Assembly: GCA_016208305.1 (NCBI GenBank)
Contig: JACQYI010000056.1
Coordinates: 62,001-126,000 of the forward strand
From: Oscillatoriophycideae cyanobacterium NC_groundwater_1537_Pr4_S-0.65um_50_18
Lineage (GTDB): Bacteria; Cyanobacteriota; Cyanobacteriia; Elainellales; Elainellaceae
Direction of reading: 5' to 3'
Length of the DNA: 64,000 bases
The notes below the pieces were generated by a model. It was not told the DNA's origin. It saw nothing but the letters and a program-made list of their open reading frames with translations, and ran no database searches. How positions within the stretch are numbered: position 1 is the stretch's first letter; each line of letters starts with the position of its first letter. A program made the translations under genes and the position numbers. Shown here in pieces: positions 1 through 8,325 of the stretch.

Positions 1-631
1 ACTCAACTTTTTTTGAATAGTAGTCGTCAGCAATTATTTTTCCAGACGCTTAAATTCACAGTCTGGTAGTCCGGAAAAAGAACCAATCAGTTCAGAATTT
101 CGGAGAGGTGCAATATGAGATTCAATATTTTTGGAATGATTGCAAGCTGTATCTAGCCGATATTGCACTCATACGGCTCAAGGCTTGATGTGATTCAGGT
201 TGCGCTTATAGGTGAGATCTTTTTAATCGATGATCTCAATATTTATGCTCATCAGCAACGATATTGCTAGCAATGACATTTCTAACGAGAAAGAATAGGT
301 GTATCAATAATTTGAACATAGGCAATCATCGATACATTCAACTTTATGCACCCACAGAAAATTAGATTTCAAGACAGCTAATTTCTGTTCTTAAGGGAAA
401 CATTAAGAAACTATTTAATGGCTCCTAATGAACAAAATAAAAAGTATTTATCAATTAAAAATGATAATAGATAATCTTGAGAGCTTTGACTGAGATAATC
501 TTTTAATAGCTGTAATTAAACTTGAATTTTTTGATGGTATAGCAATCCTATTTGCTTAAAAAGAAGCATTAGGGTAAGCGTCAAGACTTGAGTTTTAAGT
601 TCACAATTCACTTTCAAGTAATTACAAGACT
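1..631. other. AT-rich region upstream of cnfR, no gene seen
   Basis: No open reading frame of convincing length lies here on either strand. The sequence is clearly more AT-rich than the following genes and probably holds the cnfR promoter and leader. I saw no perfect GTA-N8-TAC NtcA site. Whatever gene precedes cnfR lies outside the window. Confidence 0.5.
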
Positions 632-2218
632 ATGGCTTATACCCTGACGAGCTTTTGCACTCAGTGTAATGACTGTTTTCCGATGTGTCCTACGGGTGCT
701 ATCAAGCAGGACGGTGAAAAACTCTGGATCGATCCGACGCTGTGTAATAACTGTGAGGGTTTTTATGAACAGCCGTTATGTGCATCAATTTGTTTAAACA
801 ACGTACCTGTGCCATTGCAGGCCAAGAAAGGGCGCTGTAAAGTTGATGCTAAAGTCACCACCAATCCTAGGCTCTTTTCCAACGGCAAGACCCACACCTT
901 TGCATCTGCGATCGTAATTTGGGAAGCGTGCAATGTGTTAGCCCAACAGCAATCTTTGCCCTGGCAGACGGATGAGTCTGGCAACTTTTGCCATCGGCGG
1001 CAAGTGAGCGGCGGCAGGGGCAAGGTGACGCTTTACGTTACAGATACTTGCACTTCAGATTTACCTGTGGCTTTGTCAGAAGAAGCCGCTCAATTAGCGA
1101 TCGCCTCCTGGGATATTCGGTCAGCGTGTCTGCATCTCATGTACGCAGCTTATGCAACTTCCCTAGATCGCCCTTGGGAACAGTCCTTCACGGTCAGCGA
1201 TCAAGAAATTTCTGACTATTTGGGATTAGGCAAGCGTAAAGACCTAAGTAAACTGGCAAAATTAACCTTGATCAAAGACTTAGTCGAACAGCCCTGCAAA
1301 CTGCTAGTAGCGGCTGACTGGTGCCCAAAGGGTAGATTCAGCCAGATCACACTCCCCCAAAGTCATTTGTGGCACCTCATCAAAACTCAGCATCACTTTC
1401 AAGAAGATGATTTAGGGTGTAAACACCTGACTGGGCTGACGTTTACCGTCCGGGCAGGACAGTGGGCGCAGTTCTTCCTCAATCGACGGGGTGCTAAAGA
1501 ACGAACGATGTTTTACCAGTATGGTACTTTGCCAAAATCGCTCTTGACGAATGTGATGAGTCTTTGGCAACAGCATGAGGGAGTGGCTCGGATCATGCTA
1601 TGGCTCCTATTTAAAACACGCATGGGTGCTGAACAACGGATTACGGTACTGAAGCTGATGCAGATTGCTTATGGGGAAAAAAGAGTACTCAAAGCTGCCT
1701 CTCATCGGGAAGAGCGTAGACGCTTGATGCGATCGTTTGAAAGTGATCTTGAAGTACTCAATCGCTACCAGCTTCAGCCTGTTTTTGATCCATTGACCTA
1801 TCCAGTTGAAATTCAACCTCTATGGGTGAAACTAGCGGATTTACCAGACGATGCTGAGGCTGCTTTGGAGTTTTGGACGAGCGATGGCAGTAGTGATCAT
1901 CGCTTGACGGATGCCGCTCCTCGCAACAAGTGGCAACGGCTGATGAATGCCCGTTTGCTGAGATTTGAACTGCCAGACGATTGGATGCAGCAGCCCGTCA
2001 AGTTAGCCAAGAAACCATCCAAAGTCCACAAGCAACATCAACCTAAATCTTCACTTTCAGGTCAGCAAGTTGCCGCTGCTAGAAAAAGCCTTCAACTGAG
2101 CCAGAGAGTGCTGGCAGACAGGCTCGGCAAGAGCCAGAGCTGGATTCGTGATATTGAAAACGGCAGGCTGCAACTGAATGAAAGAGACCAGGCTGTGTTA
2201 TCTGAGTTGCTTTCTTAA
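632..2218 (+). CDS. cnfR: CnfR/PatB-type transcriptional regulator with N-terminal ferredoxin domain
   Basis: 528 residues. The N-terminus has two [4Fe-4S] ferredoxin motifs: Cys9, 12, 15, 19 (CxxCxxCxxxCP) and Cys38, 41, 50, 54, the second with a widened spacer. The last ~55 residues form an XRE-like helix-turn-helix (QLSQRVLADRLGKSQSWI). This order and length match CnfR of Leptolyngbya boryana and PatB of Anabaena, known as oxygen-sensitive activators of nif genes under micro-oxic or heterocyst conditions. The middle ~400 residues carry no motif I recognise. The gene is alone on its strand, preceded by 630 bp of AT-rich DNA; any nif cluster would have to lie upstream of the window. I infer that this organism can fix nitrogen at low oxygen. 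The family call is firm; the physiological role is inferred from homologues. Confidence 0.88.
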   Translation: MAYTLTSFCTQCNDCFPMCPTGAIKQDGEKLWIDPTLCNNCEGFYEQPLCASICLNNVPVPLQAKKGRCKVDAKVTTNPRLFSNGKTHTFASAIVIWEACNVLAQQQSLPWQTDESGNFCHRRQVSGGRGKVTLYVTDTCTSDLPVALSEEAAQLAIASWDIRSACLHLMYAAYATSLDRPWEQSFTVSDQEISDYLGLGKRKDLSKLAKLTLIKDLVEQPCKLLVAADWCPKGRFSQITLPQSHLWHLIKTQHHFQEDDLGCKHLTGLTFTVRAGQWAQFFLNRRGAKERTMFYQYGTLPKSLLTNVMSLWQQHEGVARIMLWLLFKTRMGAEQRITVLKLMQIAYGEKRVLKAASHREERRRLMRSFESDLEVLNRYQLQPVFDPLTYPVEIQPLWVKLADLPDDAEAALEFWTSDGSSDHRLTDAAPRNKWQRLMNARLLRFELPDDWMQQPVKLAKKPSKVHKQHQPKSSLSGQQVAAARKSLQLSQRVLADRLGKSQSWIRDIENGRLQLNERDQAVLSELLS

Positions 2219-2302
2219 GTACAGCAAAAATGGCTCTTCTGAAGACTGGATGAGGATAGTCTGCTGAGATATGGTTTCTCCTTTGGGACTGCGTTGCTGT
2301 TT

Positions 2303-3061
2303 TCAAAGAAGTTTGTTACATTCCGCTGCAACGCGGTTGGTCTGCATTAGCTGGGCTGCGGAGCGATCGATTCCCATGCCATAACGCCATTCGCCATTGA
2401 GATATAGCCAAGTTGGCACCTGACGCACAAAATTACGATCGCCCTCAAAACTGACTGTGCCTTGCTTCAGAGCCAGGGGCAAAGGAGTCAATCCCATCCA
2501 CACATGATTAAACGCGCTGAGATCGGCTGATATTAAAACATCTACCTTAAAGCCTGGGTCTTTTTGACACACATCAACTGCACTATCTTCGATCACCAAC
2601 CACCAACTGCGCTGGGTTTTGTGGCCTCTAGTTAGCCCTCGAAAATCAAGCTGAAGCACAATTTTTTGAGCAGGTATCGCTTCAAGATTAATCCGTCGCC
2701 TCATGCCCCACATTAACAAGGCATCATCTAAGTCTTCTGAGGCAATTTGTTCACTTCCCCATTGTTGTGCCCAAACCCCCATCGCTTCAACGATCGGTCG
2801 CAGTGCTTCTCCGGCGGGTGTCAGCAAATACTCATGTCCTCTCCCCGTTTCCTTCTCATAGCTGATGACAAGCCCCGCCTTCTCAAGCTCTTTGAGTCGT
2901 TGAACCAGGAGGGCACGAGACATTAACGGCACACCTCGGCTGATGTCGTTAAAGTGGCGATTGCCATACAGCATCTCTCGCAGCACTAGCAGAGACCAGC
3001 GATCACCAAACGCTTCAGCAGCCTTTGCCACCGGGCAGAATTGTCCATATCCCTTTCTCAT
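2303..3061 (-). CDS. HxlR-family winged-helix transcriptional regulator
   Basis: 252 residues. Residues ~5-100 are an HxlR/MarR-like winged helix (CPVAKAAEAFGDRWSLLVLR, then RALLVQRLKELEKAGLV and the wing GRGHEYLLTPAGEAL). Residues ~110-240 look like the SCP2-type C-terminal domain often fused to HxlR regulators; its ligand is unknown. HxlR proteins usually control a divergent neighbour, and here an acyl-CoA dehydrogenase starts 99 bp away on the other strand, so that gene is the likely target, with the intergenic gap holding both promoters. The N-terminal cysteine (Cys9) lies where redox- or aldehyde-sensing HxlR proteins carry one, but sensing by this protein is unproven. Confidence 0.8.
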   Translation of the reverse strand: MRKGYGQFCPVAKAAEAFGDRWSLLVLREMLYGNRHFNDISRGVPLMSRALLVQRLKELEKAGLVISYEKETGRGHEYLLTPAGEALRPIVEAMGVWAQQWGSEQIASEDLDDALLMWGMRRRINLEAIPAQKIVLQLDFRGLTRGHKTQRSWWLVIEDSAVDVCQKDPGFKVDVLISADLSAFNHVWMGLTPLPLALKQGTVSFEGDRNFVRQVPTWLYLNGEWRYGMGIDRSAAQLMQTNRVAAECNKLL

Positions 3062-3160
3062 CGCACATCCAGGAGAGTTGCAGGTTCAGATATTAAACTT
3101 GTAGCACCGTATCTGACGAATCAGAATCAAAGCATCACAAGATTTAAAGGAGACAGTGTA

Positions 3161-4309
3161 ATGTCAGAACTACAAACTGCATCAATCATGCAGCAGGAAG
3201 GCATAGATTGGTTATCTCTGGCCGAATCTCTAGGAAGCCAATTCGCTGCCAGAGAAACCGAGGCGGATGAGAGCGATCTGTTCGTCGCAGATAACATTGC
3301 CAGATTGAAAGCGGCTGGACTGACATCAGCAGGGGTGCCGATCGAACTTGGGGGGGGCGGAGCCAGCTATCGGGATCTCTGCGCCGTACTCCAGATTTTA
3401 GGACGCCATTCCAGTTCAACGGGACTAGCGTTTGCAATGCATACCCATCAGGTGATGGTTCCGACTTGGCGCTGGCATCATCAAAAGGCTCCAGTCGATG
3501 GATTACTCAAGCGGGTGGCCGCAGAGCAACTGATCTTGCTTAGCAGTGGCGGCTCGGATTGGTTGCAGAGTGCTGGCACCGCTATCAAAGTGGAAGATGG
3601 ATTTTTGATCACTGCGCGCAAAGCGTTTGCTAGTGGTGCGCCGCTTGCGGATTTACTCATGACCAGCGCTGTTTACGAAGATCCAGAAAAAGGGTCTACC
3701 GTATTGCATTTTGCGGTGCCTATGACGGCTCAAGGGGTTGCGATCGAACCCACTTGGCAAGCAATGGGGATGCGGGGAACGGGTTCGCATGATGTGGTGC
3801 TATCTGATGTTTTTGTACCCGATACTGCTATTGCGCTGCGACGAGAACAGGGAAAGTGGCATTTTATCTTCCATCTGATCTCGATGGTGGCGATTCCATT
3901 GATTTACTCGGTTTACGTGGGGGTGGCAGAAGCAGCCCGCGATCGCGCCATTCAACTGGCAAAGCATCACAGGGATGAGCATCTTTGCTATCAGGTGGGA
4001 GGTTTGGATAATGAGCTAATGGCGGCAAAGTTGGCGCTTCAGCACATGATTTCGACTGCTGTAGCCAGTCAACCTAGTTTTGAAACCACGAACCAAGTGA
4101 TGACAGGACGTGTACTCGTTGCCAAAGCGGTACTCAACGTTGCTGACTTGGCGATGGAAATTGCGGGAGGAAGCGCGTTCTACCGCAAACAGGGTTTAGA
4201 AAAATTATTTCGTGATGTGCAGGGAGTCCGCTACCACCCTTTACGGGAAGAGGCTCAGCGCAAGTTATCCGGTCAATTAGCGCTTGAGTGGAATGTATCT
4301 TCTTTGTAG
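3161..4309 (+). CDS. acyl-CoA dehydrogenase family flavoprotein
   Basis: 382 residues from the ATG at 3161, which has a strong Shine-Dalgarno AAAGGAGA at 3146-3153; an in-frame upstream start at 3041 would overlap the divergent regulator and lacks such a site. The protein has the acyl-CoA dehydrogenase layout: helical N-terminus (ELGGGGASYRDL), central beta domain (LLSSGGSDW, WQAMGMRGTGSHDV) and C-terminal helices ending in IAGGSAFYRKQGLEKLFRDV. The usual catalytic glutamate of fatty acyl-CoA dehydrogenases is not obvious, and the sequence is closer to the dibenzothiophene/SfnB-like monooxygenase-type branch, so the substrate is open. Divergent to an HxlR regulator that probably controls it. 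Confidence 0.82.
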   Translation: MSELQTASIMQQEGIDWLSLAESLGSQFAARETEADESDLFVADNIARLKAAGLTSAGVPIELGGGGASYRDLCAVLQILGRHSSSTGLAFAMHTHQVMVPTWRWHHQKAPVDGLLKRVAAEQLILLSSGGSDWLQSAGTAIKVEDGFLITARKAFASGAPLADLLMTSAVYEDPEKGSTVLHFAVPMTAQGVAIEPTWQAMGMRGTGSHDVVLSDVFVPDTAIALRREQGKWHFIFHLISMVAIPLIYSVYVGVAEAARDRAIQLAKHHRDEHLCYQVGGLDNELMAAKLALQHMISTAVASQPSFETTNQVMTGRVLVAKAVLNVADLAMEIAGGSAFYRKQGLEKLFRDVQGVRYHPLREEAQRKLSGQLALEWNVSSL

Positions 4310-4359
4310 GGCAAAGTCATGATTCTTGCTCAAAATCACTTGACTTAAAAGAAGGGTTC

Positions 4360-4623
4360 TTATGAGTAAAATTTCTCGTACTCGTCATGATCACCGATCT
4401 AAAACCACGTTACGGTGTCACTTTCCAAGACTCTAAGCGCACGATGGCTTCGTGTCACGCGCACAGACCAAATTCCCCCCTCGCTGTTGATGCACTTGAA
4501 ATGCAACAAGGGATGAAATGGGGTTTCTGCCCACAGTCGGTATGCTTTTCGCGCCCCTGCCTTCACAGAACTGCTTACTTCTCTATATCTCAACCAAAAA
4601 GAGGGTAGCGTTGCAGACTTCAT
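4360..4623 (-). pseudogene. ParE/RelE-type toxin gene interrupted by an amber codon
   Basis: The minus strand encodes a small cyanobacterial ParE/RelE-like toxin: starts MKSATLPSFWLRYREV, contains ARKAYRLW, HPLLHFKCI and IWSVRVTRSHRALRVLE, typical of this family. At codon 75 (4401-4399) a TAG stands where the family has Trp in the conserved WFWIG motif; reading on in the same frame gives IGDHDEYEKFYS and a TAA at 4362-4360, the normal family C-terminus. There is no other lesion. The gene overlaps the antitoxin by the ATGA arrangement (4623-4620). The truncated 74-residue product lacks the C-terminal strand and is probably inactive, unless the stop is read through. Confidence 0.8.
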
Positions 4624-4850
4624 AATTGCTCACAGTCTAGCGGCACCGATCGCCCCGCCGCAATTTCCTGCTTCGCTTTCCGGGCTGCCGCGACTAAATT
4701 AGCCTGTGTCCGTTGAAATGAAGCATCCTAACGCTTTTCATCTTCTAAATCTGCAATGTAGTCTCGGATGTGTTCTACGACTTTGTCCTGCAACTTATCG
4801 GGCAAGGATTCGACCATCTTCGCAATTGTGGCGATCGCAGCAGAAGACAT
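4620..4850 (-). pseudogene. cognate antitoxin gene interrupted by an amber codon
   Basis: Not visible as a long ORF because it is split. From the ATG at 4850-4848 the minus strand reads MSSAAIATIAKMVESLPDKL, then DKVVEHIRDYIADLEDEKR, then TAG at codon 41 (4730-4728), then DASFQRTQANLVAAARKAKQ and EIAAGRSVPLDCEQL, ending TGA at 4622-4620. This is the typical ~76-residue cyanobacterial antitoxin that accompanies this toxin; related proteins have Trp at the stop position (EKRWD). Frame is intact throughout (228 nt from start to stop). Its stop overlaps the toxin start. The single lesion is again Trp to amber. Confidence 0.75.
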
Positions 4851-5058
4851 AAATCTCTCATAAAGAATGGATTGCCACCTCTATTTTAGAGCTTGGATTC
4901 ACTGAAAATGCTGATTCTCTACTACTCTGGCTCACAGCCTACTAAAATCCTTGAACGAAGCAGTAGAACGGTCGTGTTCAGCGGCGGCAAGTAGCCTTTG
5001 CATCACAACCGAGATTTTTATACCGTCCGCTGCAACACGGTTTGTGGGTAGACGACCA

Positions 5059-6063
5059 CTAGAGATTGAGCGCAAGAGCTTGCTCAGTGTGCTCCAATTC
5101 CGACTCAAATGCTGGATATGACTCTCTGCTTGAGAGAATGACAATCTTAGGATTTGAGCTTACACCGTTTTTTAGCTCTACAAATTCGCCTAAACCTCTA
5201 ACACCACCTTCAATGATTCTTCTATTGGCAGCGTAATCTTCCCTATCAATATCCAACTTTATAGGGCGAATAATGCCAAGAGGCCTTTTAGAATCGACAG
5301 CGGCTTTGATTGTAAATTTCGACCCTCCATCTAGAGAACTTTGAATGAGTATTGTTCCTTTACCGATCCCGGCTTGAATACGGCAAGATTTGACCACTGA
5401 AAAAGTATCCTGCTTCTTTAAGGGAGGCATTTCAGACAAAACAAGCCCTTCACAATGAAGAATATTGTCGATATTAGCAACCGATTGTTTAGGCAATGAG
5501 CGAAAGGCAGCGGTAGATAACCCACTACCAACTACACCAATCACCTTGGCAAAGCAAAATTCTTCATGCTCTAAGATTGAGTGCGTATCTATGCCGTCAG
5601 CCAAGCCATTGCAAATAGCCCATCCTTTTGCTGCAAAATACTTTCCAACTCTCTCAGCTATTATCTTCCCATTTTCGTTGGGTTTCCTTGTACCAATAAT
5701 TGTCACAGCATCTGCCTTAAGCAAAGATAGATTCCCAACAAAAAATAGTACAGGAGGTGGATCTTTAATTTCGAGTAATTTCTGAGGATATTCCTTATCG
5801 AGAATAGATATAAATCCAATTTGATGAAGTTCACACTGAGCTAAAACATCTTCAGCTTTTGAAATAGCTTCTTTGATTTCCGAAGCGGAATACTTCTTAT
5901 TTGTCAAAGCCAGTAAATTCTCAATACTTTTTTCAACAATTGAGCAACACCAAAGGTGATTCTGTTTTACAAAATTGAGATTTTTCTTAATGAAACCAGC
6001 ACCTATTCCCTTAAGTTGAGAAAGGGCAAGTACCACGAAGCCTTCTTCAGAAGCGTATTTCAT
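5059..6063 (-). CDS. DprA/Smf-like Rossmann (SLOG) protein, second gene of a two-gene conflict-type operon
   Basis: 334 residues from the ATG at 6063, which overlaps the upstream stop by ATGA; the longer reading to 6117 lies inside the upstream gene. The N-terminal ~90 residues resemble the DprA helical part (LSQLKGIGAGFIKKNL). The DprA/Smf core follows at ~95-320: PPPVLFFVGNL, ITIIGTRKP-like TIIGTRKPNENGK, ICNGLADGIDTHSI, VGVVGSGL, SEMPPL, ILIQSSLDGGSKFTIKAA. The canonical DprA winged-helix C-terminus is absent. Because it is translationally coupled to a HAD-phosphoribosyltransferase and lies in AT-rich DNA, a role as nucleotide- or DNA-sensing partner/antitoxin is more likely than natural transformation. 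Resembles the ShosA side of ShosTA-like systems from memory; not verified. Confidence 0.78.
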   Translation of the reverse strand: MKYASEEGFVVLALSQLKGIGAGFIKKNLNFVKQNHLWCCSIVEKSIENLLALTNKKYSASEIKEAISKAEDVLAQCELHQIGFISILDKEYPQKLLEIKDPPPVLFFVGNLSLLKADAVTIIGTRKPNENGKIIAERVGKYFAAKGWAICNGLADGIDTHSILEHEEFCFAKVIGVVGSGLSTAAFRSLPKQSVANIDNILHCEGLVLSEMPPLKKQDTFSVVKSCRIQAGIGKGTILIQSSLDGGSKFTIKAAVDSKRPLGIIRPIKLDIDREDYAANRRIIEGGVRGLGEFVELKNGVSSNPKIVILSSRESYPAFESELEHTEQALALNL

Positions 6064-7370
6064 CCTATATTCTCCGTATACCCGCATCCGTCGCCTCGAT
6101 ATTGAGGTGGAACACAAGAATAGAACTTGGAACCATCACTACGTTTAATTTTTATTTGTAATTGTTTTGTCAATCCGTTGGCTAGGCATCTTGGGCATAG
6201 TTTACTACTATTGACAGGGGAAACGAGATGAAATAGCGCGACAAATAAGACATTTTGCGCTCCTCTTGCCTGCAACTGTTCAGTTAAAGCATCTGCGGTA
6301 GCTCCAGTAGTGTACTGATCATCTAGTATGATGACACTTTTGCCCCTGACATCTACTTCAGGTTGAAGGTTTAGGTTACTGCCCACAAACTTCCGTCGCT
6401 CTGCTGCTGTGGGCTGTTTACGGGTAGATGAGATGACTTCATCGCTCCACTCGAATATATTGAGACAGGCTAAATGAGGTGTTGTTTGCCGGATTTGTTT
6501 GGAAATTAGGTTGAATAGCTCGCCCATTTTATTCGGAGGTTGGGTTGTGCCTTTATCTGGAACGTAAGTGAACACTTCCCAAGAGTAAGCTTGGTTACTG
6601 AGAATTCGATCAACATAGGCTATGACAGAATCTCGCACAGCATGAAGCAATTGTTCGCTTCTGTCTGCTCGATTAAACTCAAAATACTTGTCTGTGGCAT
6701 TGTACTGATCACATTCCCCTGGTGCTTGACGAGCCAAAGTTCTATGAACCGACCATTTACCTTCTTCTCGTATATCAGGATGAGGTTTTCTTGCAATGCA
6801 GCTGTTAATACCTCGAAGTCCAGCTTCCAAGCACAACAATTTCTGTAATGGATTCCTAAGAATCTCCAAAATCTCTGAATAGTTTTTAGCAAAATAAGTA
6901 GGGCCGCTTTTGATGTTCTTTATGTAATCACCAATACCATCTCTAATTTCTAGAGTTTGTGCCTCATAAAATTCAGTCAATATAGTTGGAACCCGTAACC
7001 CCCTCCCAAGCTCAACATCCAACCAAGAATCACCAAGCACGTAGCAAATGCTCTTCAAGGGTTCAATGCCCAATTCTTGTAAAAAATTGAGAGCCTTCAA
7101 TGTATTCGGCTTATCTGCAAGTGATAAAGCAGGCGTACTTCCAAAGAAATTCCTTACAATCGGGTTTACATATTTGGGGTGTGAATCAGATAGGATTACA
7201 CATTCAAAGCCTAAACCTTCAGCCTCCGCTAAAAAGTTTGCAGCTCCCTCAAATACCTGAATCCGAGATAGGTTAGTGTTTACCTGCCCATCTTTCATGG
7301 GTTTAAGAGTAATATCTGCCGTATCTATTAAAGTTCCATCCAAATCAATAAGCAGGTACTTCTTATTCAT
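6060..7370 (-). CDS. HAD hydrolase - phosphoribosyltransferase fusion protein with C-terminal zinc ribbon
   Basis: 436 residues from ATG 7370; a GTG at 7388 would add six. Residues ~5-150 are a HAD phosphatase (LLIDLDGTLID, VILSDSHP, YVLGDSWLDVELG). After a long helical linker (~160-290) comes a ComF-like phosphoribosyltransferase: KSVIILDDQYTTGATADA at ~345 is the PRPP-binding loop. The C-terminus has paired cysteines (LCPRCLANG, FYSC, GDGCGY) that probably bind zinc. The stop overlaps the start of the DprA-like gene, so the two are co-translated. A PRTase plus DprA pair is the make-up I recall for ShosTA antiphage/toxin-antitoxin systems; here the added HAD domain is notable. Codon use and AT content differ from flanking genes, suggesting transfer. 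Confidence 0.75.
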   Translation of the reverse strand: MNKKYLLIDLDGTLIDTADITLKPMKDGQVNTNLSRIQVFEGAANFLAEAEGLGFECVILSDSHPKYVNPIVRNFFGSTPALSLADKPNTLKALNFLQELGIEPLKSICYVLGDSWLDVELGRGLRVPTILTEFYEAQTLEIRDGIGDYIKNIKSGPTYFAKNYSEILEILRNPLQKLLCLEAGLRGINSCIARKPHPDIREEGKWSVHRTLARQAPGECDQYNATDKYFEFNRADRSEQLLHAVRDSVIAYVDRILSNQAYSWEVFTYVPDKGTTQPPNKMGELFNLISKQIRQTTPHLACLNIFEWSDEVISSTRKQPTAAERRKFVGSNLNLQPEVDVRGKSVIILDDQYTTGATADALTEQLQARGAQNVLFVALFHLVSPVNSSKLCPRCLANGLTKQLQIKIKRSDGSKFYSCVPPQYRGDGCGYTENIG

Positions 7371-7388
7371 TAAGGGATTGTCTATCAC

Positions 7389-8017
7389 TGGATTAACTCA
7401 CGTCAAACTAAGACAGCACCATCTTATCTTTATCAAACACAATGTCCCAAGCCGAGAAATTACGGAACGTCTTACGAGATAGACGGTGTGGGTCTAACTT
7501 CTTTCTAGAGAGAAATTTTACACATATCTACCCCAAATTAGGTAGATAGCCAGATGGTTTCTGCATATCATCCCAAATCCAGCAGATCGCAAGAATCTTC
7601 TGTACAGTATGCCGATTTAACGAGATAGGCAGAATCTTTCTGACTACTTTCAGGATGCTTTCTTAGAGAGAACGGAAAACCCCTCGATCGCCCCATCTAC
7701 CCGATCGCCCCTCTCAAACATCAAAGAATCCTGACCAATGCTGTAACAAATTTCTCAGTACGCTTGCATTGATGCCCGCTTTTATTTTATGCTTTCCCGA
7801 ACTGGTGAGACGCCAGTAAATAGGCTTAAGGTATGGGCGCGGATGCGGGGGGCGACCAAACACCCCCACAACCGCTAACCTGCTCTCTGGATACGCAGAG
7901 GCGCGGGCTGAGTTGATTTTAGATCATCGAATGCTTCGCTAATGCAAATAAGTGGTTGGGTGAACCACGCCTTAAGCTTTTCTTCTCTACAAAAACCCAT
8001 TAGCGAGGTAATAGATC
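7389..8017. other. intergenic region with GC-rich structured segment
   Basis: No convincing gene. The left ~300 bp are AT-rich and belong to the island. From about 7838 to 7910 the sequence turns GC-rich and can fold: GCGG...GCGGGGG pairs with CCCCC...CCGC around 7838-7880, followed by a second small stem. This could be the leader of the 66-residue gene or a small RNA; I recognise no known RNA family. Confidence 0.35.
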
Positions 8018-8218
8018 ATGACGACAGAGTTTAACGAACTGCTGCCCACTTCTCTTGGCGATCGCCCGCAGTTCTGGATCATCGGCACGCGCGATCAGGT
8101 AATGCATTTAATCAACGAATGCTACGTCAAGGGATTGACGGACGATCGCGCCAAGTTCACGCCCATCATTCCTCTACCCTTTGCCAACGGCAAATACATG
8201 ACGGTACTGGTGCGGTAG
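8018..8218 (+). CDS. small conserved cyanobacterial protein of unknown function
   Basis: 66 residues, starting MTTEFNELLPTSLGDRPQFW. An ATG is preceded by GCGAGG about 10 nt upstream. The protein is globular in composition without membrane segment or cysteine; it ends PLPFANGKYMTVLVR. It resembles short proteins widespread in cyanobacteria, but I can name no function. A strong hairpin with a T tract follows (8272-8302), supporting a real transcription unit that converges on dapF. Codon use with GCGATCGC inside the coding region agrees with the surrounding core genome. Confidence 0.65.
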   Translation: MTTEFNELLPTSLGDRPQFWIIGTRDQVMHLINECYVKGLTDDRAKFTPIIPLPFANGKYMTVLVR

Positions 8219-8271
8219 GCAAAGCAGGAAGCCTAACTTCCCACAGCCGTAGACGGTGTGGATAGAGGCGT

Positions 8272-8302
8272 TTTGGGTGGCGCACAAACTGCGTCACCCA
8301 AA
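8272..8302. terminator. bidirectional terminator between the 66-residue gene and dapF
   Basis: TTTGGGTGGCGCA (8272-8284) pairs with TGCGTCACCCAAA (8290-8302), 12 of 13 positions, around a 5-nt loop. A T6 run follows at about 8315 on the plus strand, and the genes converge here. Confidence 0.7.
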
Positions 8303-8325
8303 GCAAAGTAGCTATTTTTTCAGCG

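Noticed and set aside
4387-4608. 73-codon plus-strand ORF
   Set aside because: It is antisense to the toxin gene, whose family match on the minus strand is clear.
2315-5050. Similar short motifs CCGCTGCAACGCGGTT (2.3 kb) and CCGCTGCAACACGGTT (5.0 kb), considered as attC-like sites of a cassette array
   Set aside because: No RYYYAAC/GTTRRRY pairs or integrase were found; the match is 15 of 16 bases and one copy lies inside the HxlR coding end.
5059-6063. Assignment as the competence gene dprA
   Set aside because: The C-terminal winged helix is missing and the gene is coupled to a HAD-PRTase, unlike housekeeping dprA.
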